Source: Caryophanales bacterium UBA4100
GTDB taxonomy: Bacteria > Bacillota > Bacilli > Paenibacillales > UBA4045
Assembly: GCA_002383285.1 (NCBI GenBank)
Contig: DFXU01000098.1
Location: 1-8,983 of the forward strand
Reading direction: 5' to 3'
Length of the DNA: 8,983 bases
Shown here: one piece after another, positions 6,061-8,983 of the stretch
Position numbering within the stretch: the first letter of the stretch is position 1
Layout: each line of letters opens with the position of its first letter
The notes under the pieces: generated by a model
What the model saw: only the letters and a program-made list of their open reading frames with translations
Database searches by the model: none
Told to the model about the DNA's origin: nothing
Position numbers and translations under genes: made by a program

Positions 6061-7518
6061 CTATGGCCTACGTGTATTATCTATTGTTTTGTTAATACTT
6101 GGTCGCTTCTTCATCTTAGGAAAAGGTTGTCGCACAAGCACTGTGAATAATGCCTTAGCATTAAAAGGAATGAACGGCCACATATAGGGTGTATTGTAGG
6201 ATCTCTGAACGATTAACAGCAATAAAATGATGGTTGTTCCGACCACGAGTCCAGGCACCTTAAAAATAGCGACTAGTGCGAGCAGAAGCAACCGCACCAT
6301 TCGATTAGCGAGGCTCAACTCATAGCTAGGTGTGGCAAACATACCAATTGCAGCAACTGCAATATAAAGAATGACCTCATTCACCCATAACCCGGTCTTC
6401 ACAGCAATATCACCAATCAGAATCGCTGCTACTAATCCCATCGCTGTTGCGAGTGGTGTAGGTGTATGCACAGCAGCCATCCGCATCAAATCAATACCAA
6501 TTTCAGCAATGAAGAATTGTAGAATTAGTGGCAGGTGCCCCTTATCATTCGGCCCTAAGAATTCAAGTCCAGGAGGCTTCAATTCCGGATGTGTAACAAG
6601 TAAAAACCATAATGGCAGCAGAAATAAGGAAGCGAGAATACCGAAGTACCTTACCCAGCGCAAATAACTACCGATTAGCGGTGTTTGTCGATATTCCTCC
6701 ACATGCTGAATCAAATGGAAGAACGTTGTAGGGAGAATCATAACACTCGGTGATGTATCCACGAATAGGATGACATTGCCCTCCAACAAGTGAACCGAGA
6801 CTACATCCGGTCTCTCTGAGTAGCGGACCATTGGGAAGGGATTCCAGCCCTTCTTAATCATTAATTCCTCAAGCTGTTTATCTGCAACAGGGATACCGTC
6901 GACATTCGTTTTCTTTAATTTTTTACGAACGGATTCAATTAATGCATGATCAGCAATATCTTTGATATATGCGATACAGACATCGGTTTCCGATCGACTA
7001 CCGATTTTCGTCATCTCGAGCCTTAATTGCGGATCACGAATTCTCCGTCTTACAAGTGTAACATTCGTTAGAAGCGTCTCAGTAAATCCATCGCGAGAAC
7101 CACGAACTACCCGTTCCAGATCAGGCTCCTCAATAGAACGTACGGGCAGCGTCTTTACATCGATGACAATCGCACTGGTTTCCCCTTCAATGAAGATTGC
7201 ACTGCTCCCGGATAAGACCATGAGTACAAGCTTCTTCATATCCTCGACCTCTTCAGACTGTACATGAGGGATATATTTAACTAATATTGACTTTAATGTG
7301 CTAGGTACGATTTGGTCGCGATCTACATAACTCAACCTCACCATAATATCAGCCAATACTTCGTCCTTCACAAATCCGTTTACTGCGAATAGAAAGGCTG
7401 CTTTCTTCCCAATTTCTAAATCCTTTGCTATTAAATCAAAGCTATCCTCAAGCCCTACAGCTTCCTTGAGTATTTCCTTATTCTTATCTAAGTGACGAGA
7501 AATAGATTGTGTCTCCAG
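6061..7518 (-). CDS. spoVAF: SpoVAF-type GerA-family spore membrane protein, start uncertain
   Basis: A GerA/SpoVAF-family protein of the spore inner membrane, related to the A subunits of germinant receptors; the position just before lysA points to SpoVAF. Numbered from the CTG at 7518 (485 residues), a soluble N-terminal part of about 285 residues holds the family signature PDLERVVRGSRDGF at 132-145. Hydrophobic membrane segments follow at about 288-308, 331-351, 354-374, 380-398 and 408-437. ATPSYELSLANR at 395-406 and PYMWPFIPF at 444-452 are also typical. The first canonical in-frame start is a GTG at 7371 without a ribosome binding site, and it cuts off the conserved segment LKEAVGLEDSFDLI and what follows. 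The frame stays open up to a TAA at 7557..7555 but offers only CTG (7518) or ATT (7503, nine bases after GGAG). The SpoVAA-AE genes that precede it in B. subtilis are absent here. Confidence 0.88.
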   Translation of the reverse strand: METQSISRHLDKNKEILKEAVGLEDSFDLIAKDLEIGKKAAFLFAVNGFVKDEVLADIMVRLSYVDRDQIVPSTLKSILVKYIPHVQSEEVEDMKKLVLMVLSGSSAIFIEGETSAIVIDVKTLPVRSIEEPDLERVVRGSRDGFTETLLTNVTLVRRRIRDPQLRLEMTKIGSRSETDVCIAYIKDIADHALIESVRKKLKKTNVDGIPVADKQLEELMIKKGWNPFPMVRYSERPDVVSVHLLEGNVILFVDTSPSVMILPTTFFHLIQHVEEYRQTPLIGSYLRWVRYFGILASLFLLPLWFLLVTHPELKPPGLEFLGPNDKGHLPLILQFFIAEIGIDLMRMAAVHTPTPLATAMGLVAAILIGDIAVKTGLWVNEVILYIAVAAIGMFATPSYELSLANRMVRLLLLALVAIFKVPGLVVGTTIILLLLIVQRSYNTPYMWPFIPFNAKALFTVLVRQPFPKMKKRPSINKTIDNTRRP

Positions 7519-7555
7519 CTTAGGTCCATCCCTTCGTAATACAGAGCTTTCCCTT

Positions 7556-7585
7556 TAATATGCATAAAAGCAAGAAGTGATAGTC
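7556..7585 (-). promoter_or_regulatory. possible sigma-G (forespore) promoter of spoVAF
   Basis: CATATTA (7562..7556) fits a sigma-G type -10 element, and GACTA 18 bases upstream (7585..7581) is a four-of-five match to a GHATR-like -35. It lies between the sigF terminator and spoVAF, where an independent promoter would be needed, and SpoVA proteins are known sigma-G products. The -35 match is imperfect, so this is only a candidate. Confidence 0.28.
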
Positions 7586-7613
7586 ATAAAAAATACGAAA
7601 AGCCTCGAAAAAC

Positions 7614-7645
7614 AAAAAAACCAGATAGCTATTGTGCTATCTGGT
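7614..7645 (-). terminator. strong intrinsic terminator overlapping the 3' end of sigF
   Basis: ACCAGATAGC and GCTATCTGGT form a perfect ten-pair stem around a six-base loop, followed by a run of seven T, a G and five more T. The 5' arm encodes the last residues of SigF and the sigF stop codon TAG spans the loop edge (7631..7629). It should end the spoIIA transcript and separate it from spoVAF. Confidence 0.92.
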
Positions 7646-8384
7646 CCTTTATCGTTTGTAATATTTTCTTCTCTAGCCGTGATACCTGTACTTGGGAAAT
7701 ACCAAGCCGTCTGGCAACCTCGGACTGAGTCTGGTCGCGAAAGTAACGGAGGTATACAATCAATCGTTCCCGTTCGTTCAGTGTGTCAATCGCTTCGGTC
7801 AAGGCAAGCTTGTCGAACCAACGCTCATCGGATTCATCAGCAATCTGATCCATAAGGGTTATGGGATCTCCATCATTCTCAAATACGGTCTCATGAATCG
7901 ATGACAAAGGTCTATTCGCTTCTTGCGCGAATACGATATCAGATACCGTAACGTCTAGATATTCGGCTATTTCGTTAATCGTTGGAATCTTTCCCAGTGT
8001 CTTAGACAAATCATCTGAGGCTTTACGAACCTTATTCGCAAGCTCCTTCATTGACCGACTTACCTTCAATGTACCATCATCACGCAGGAAGCGTTGGATC
8101 TCTCCAATAATCATAGGTACCGCGTAGGTCGAGAATTTCACTTCGTAGCTTAGATCAAATTTGTCTACAGATTTCAATAATCCAATACATCCAATTTGGA
8201 ACAAATCATCGGGATCATAGCCCCGGTTAATGAAACGCTGCACAACCGACCACACTAAACGTATGTTGCATTGAACGAGCGTATCTCGGGCTAGATTGTC
8301 ACCAGATTGACTAAGTGCAATCAGCCTTTTGACTTCAGGATCGTCCAAATATCGGTGTGAGGCATGCTTTAAATCCACATCCAT
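7629..8384 (-). CDS. sigF: RNA polymerase sporulation sigma factor F
   Basis: Sigma-F is the first forespore-specific sigma factor, held inactive by SpoIIAB until SpoIIAA releases it. The 251-residue protein has the sigma-70 regions in order. Region 2 covers about 35-104: DTLVQCNIRLVWSVVQRF, then YDPDDLFQIGCIGLLKSVDKF for core binding and the -10 recognition segment YAVPMIIGEIQRFLRDDG. Region 3 covers about 108-185, and region 4 about 194-245, with the helix-turn-helix TQSEVARRLGISQVQVSRLE for the -35 element. The ATG follows AGAGGGG by seven bases. It lies 30 bases after spoIIAB, completing the spoIIA operon, whose promoter (sigma-H dependent in Bacillus) is outside the window. Confidence 0.98.
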   Translation of the reverse strand: MDVDLKHASHRYLDDPEVKRLIALSQSGDNLARDTLVQCNIRLVWSVVQRFINRGYDPDDLFQIGCIGLLKSVDKFDLSYEVKFSTYAVPMIIGEIQRFLRDDGTLKVSRSMKELANKVRKASDDLSKTLGKIPTINEIAEYLDVTVSDIVFAQEANRPLSSIHETVFENDGDPITLMDQIADESDERWFDKLALTEAIDTLNERERLIVYLRYFRDQTQSEVARRLGISQVQVSRLEKKILQTIKDQIAQ

Positions 8385-8414
8385 CGCTCATCCCCTCTAT
8401 TCTGAACAACCTAC

Positions 8415-8861
8415 CTAGTTATACAAGGCCTTCTTCGATTCAATACGTTTGGACATACGTACGATAGTCCCTTTACCCAAACTCGTGGATATCTCCAAGT
8501 TGTCCATGAAATTCTCCATAATTGTAAAACCCATACCTGAACGCTCAAGCTCAGGCTTAGAAGTGAATAGGGGTTCCATTGCTTGCTCAATATCATCGAT
8601 TCCTCTACCTTGGTCCTCGATCGTAATATGAATGGTATCCGCCTCTATACGAGCGGATATTGTGATTACTCCATCCATATCATTCTCATAGCCATGAATA
8701 ATTGAATTGGTTACTGCTTCGGAGATGACGGTCTTGATATCCGTTAATTCATTCATAGTTGGATCAAGCTGTGAGACGAAAGCCGCAACTGTAATGCGAG
8801 CAAAGGCTTCATTCTCCGATTTACTAGCGAATTGCAGCGTCATAAAATTGTTGTAGCTCAT
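8415..8861 (-). CDS. spoIIAB: anti-sigma F factor, serine protein kinase
   Basis: SpoIIAB binds and inhibits sigma-F and, as an ATP-dependent serine kinase, phosphorylates SpoIIAA. The 148-residue protein has the Bergerat (GHKL) ATP fold: the N box SEAVTNSIIHGY at 47-58 with catalytic Glu48 and metal-binding Asn52, the G1 box EDQGRGIDD at 82-90, and the G2 region PELERSGMGFTIMENFMD at 103-120. The QLDPTMNELTDIKT segment at 31-44 closely resembles B. subtilis SpoIIAB. The ATG overlaps the spoIIAA stop as ATGA, and a strong GGAGGT lies seven bases upstream, inside spoIIAA. This coupling fits the need to keep SpoIIAA and SpoIIAB levels matched. Confidence 0.98.
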   Translation of the reverse strand: MSYNNFMTLQFASKSENEAFARITVAAFVSQLDPTMNELTDIKTVISEAVTNSIIHGYENDMDGVITISARIEADTIHITIEDQGRGIDDIEQAMEPLFTSKPELERSGMGFTIMENFMDNLEISTSLGKGTIVRMSKRIESKKALYN

Positions 8862-8983
8862 AAAGCCACCTCCAGACTCGACAATGCCGCTCTTTCATTA
8901 GCTTGTAGCACAACGATTTTAAACAAACCGGACATTTCAAATAAGCGATAAACTTCAGGCTGGATGTCACAAACGACCATCTT
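8858..8983 (-). CDS. spoIIAA: anti-anti-sigma factor SpoIIAA, C-terminal part only
   Basis: The last 41 codons of a gene that continues past the right edge; the fragment is too short to stand out in a routine ORF scan. It reads KMVVCDIQPEVYRLFEMSGL and ends SSLEVAL. The segment MVVCDI followed by RLFEMSGLFKI matches the C-terminal STAS-domain part of SpoIIAA (compare MVVCAI and RLFDMSGLFKI in B. subtilis). SpoIIAA binds SpoIIAB when unphosphorylated and so frees sigma-F. The phosphorylated serine lies upstream, outside the window. Its TGA overlaps the spoIIAB ATG by four bases. Confidence 0.95.
   Translation of the reverse strand, partial: KMVVCDIQPEVYRLFEMSGLFKIVVLQANERAALSSLEVAL

Noticed and set aside
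6962..7267. Plus-strand 101-codon ORF opposite spoVAF
   Set aside because: Low-complexity Ser/Thr/Arg-rich translation typical of an antisense shadow; the minus strand encodes a conserved GerA-family protein.
1..8983. A novel defence, mobile or biosynthetic system
   Set aside because: Every substantial reading frame on the coding strand belongs to a known sporulation, lysine, cyclophilin or riboflavin gene; no repeats, integrases, transposases or unknown gene clusters are present.

Overview
The window is a conserved chromosomal block of an endospore-forming member of the Bacillales. Every gene is on the minus strand. The C-terminal end of SpoIIAA, then SpoIIAB and SigF, then a SpoVAF-type protein, LysA, a cyclophilin and a riboflavin operon with fused RibBA is most like the Paenibacillaceae (Paenibacillus and relatives). 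That placement is inferred from gene content and order; no database search was run.

In transcription order (high to low coordinates): (1) the spoIIA operon, spoIIAA (C-terminal 41 codons only), spoIIAB and sigF, closed by a strong intrinsic terminator whose 5' arm lies inside the end of sigF; (2) spoVAF, a GerA-family spore membrane protein whose conserved N-terminus lies upstream of any ATG, GTG or TTG; (3) lysA and ppiB, followed by a terminator; (4) a housekeeping-type promoter, an FMN riboswitch and a leader terminator; (5) ribD-ribE-ribBA-ribH, closely spaced or overlapping; (6) the first bases of another gene running off the left edge.

The genes serve three programmes. SpoIIAA, SpoIIAB and SigF are the anti-anti-sigma, anti-sigma and sigma module that starts forespore transcription, and SpoVAF is a spore inner-membrane protein of the germination machinery. 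LysA makes lysine from meso-diaminopimelate, a metabolite also used in peptidoglycan. The rib operon makes riboflavin from GTP and ribulose 5-phosphate and is expected to be shut off by FMN through the riboswitch.

I see no mobile element, CRISPR array, rRNA, tRNA or phage gene, and no sign of a new multi-gene system. The points worth a second look are local: probable non-AUG starts for ribD and spoVAF, the layout of the riboswitch expression platform, the terminator embedded in sigF, and the absence of spoVAA-AE between sigF and spoVAF.
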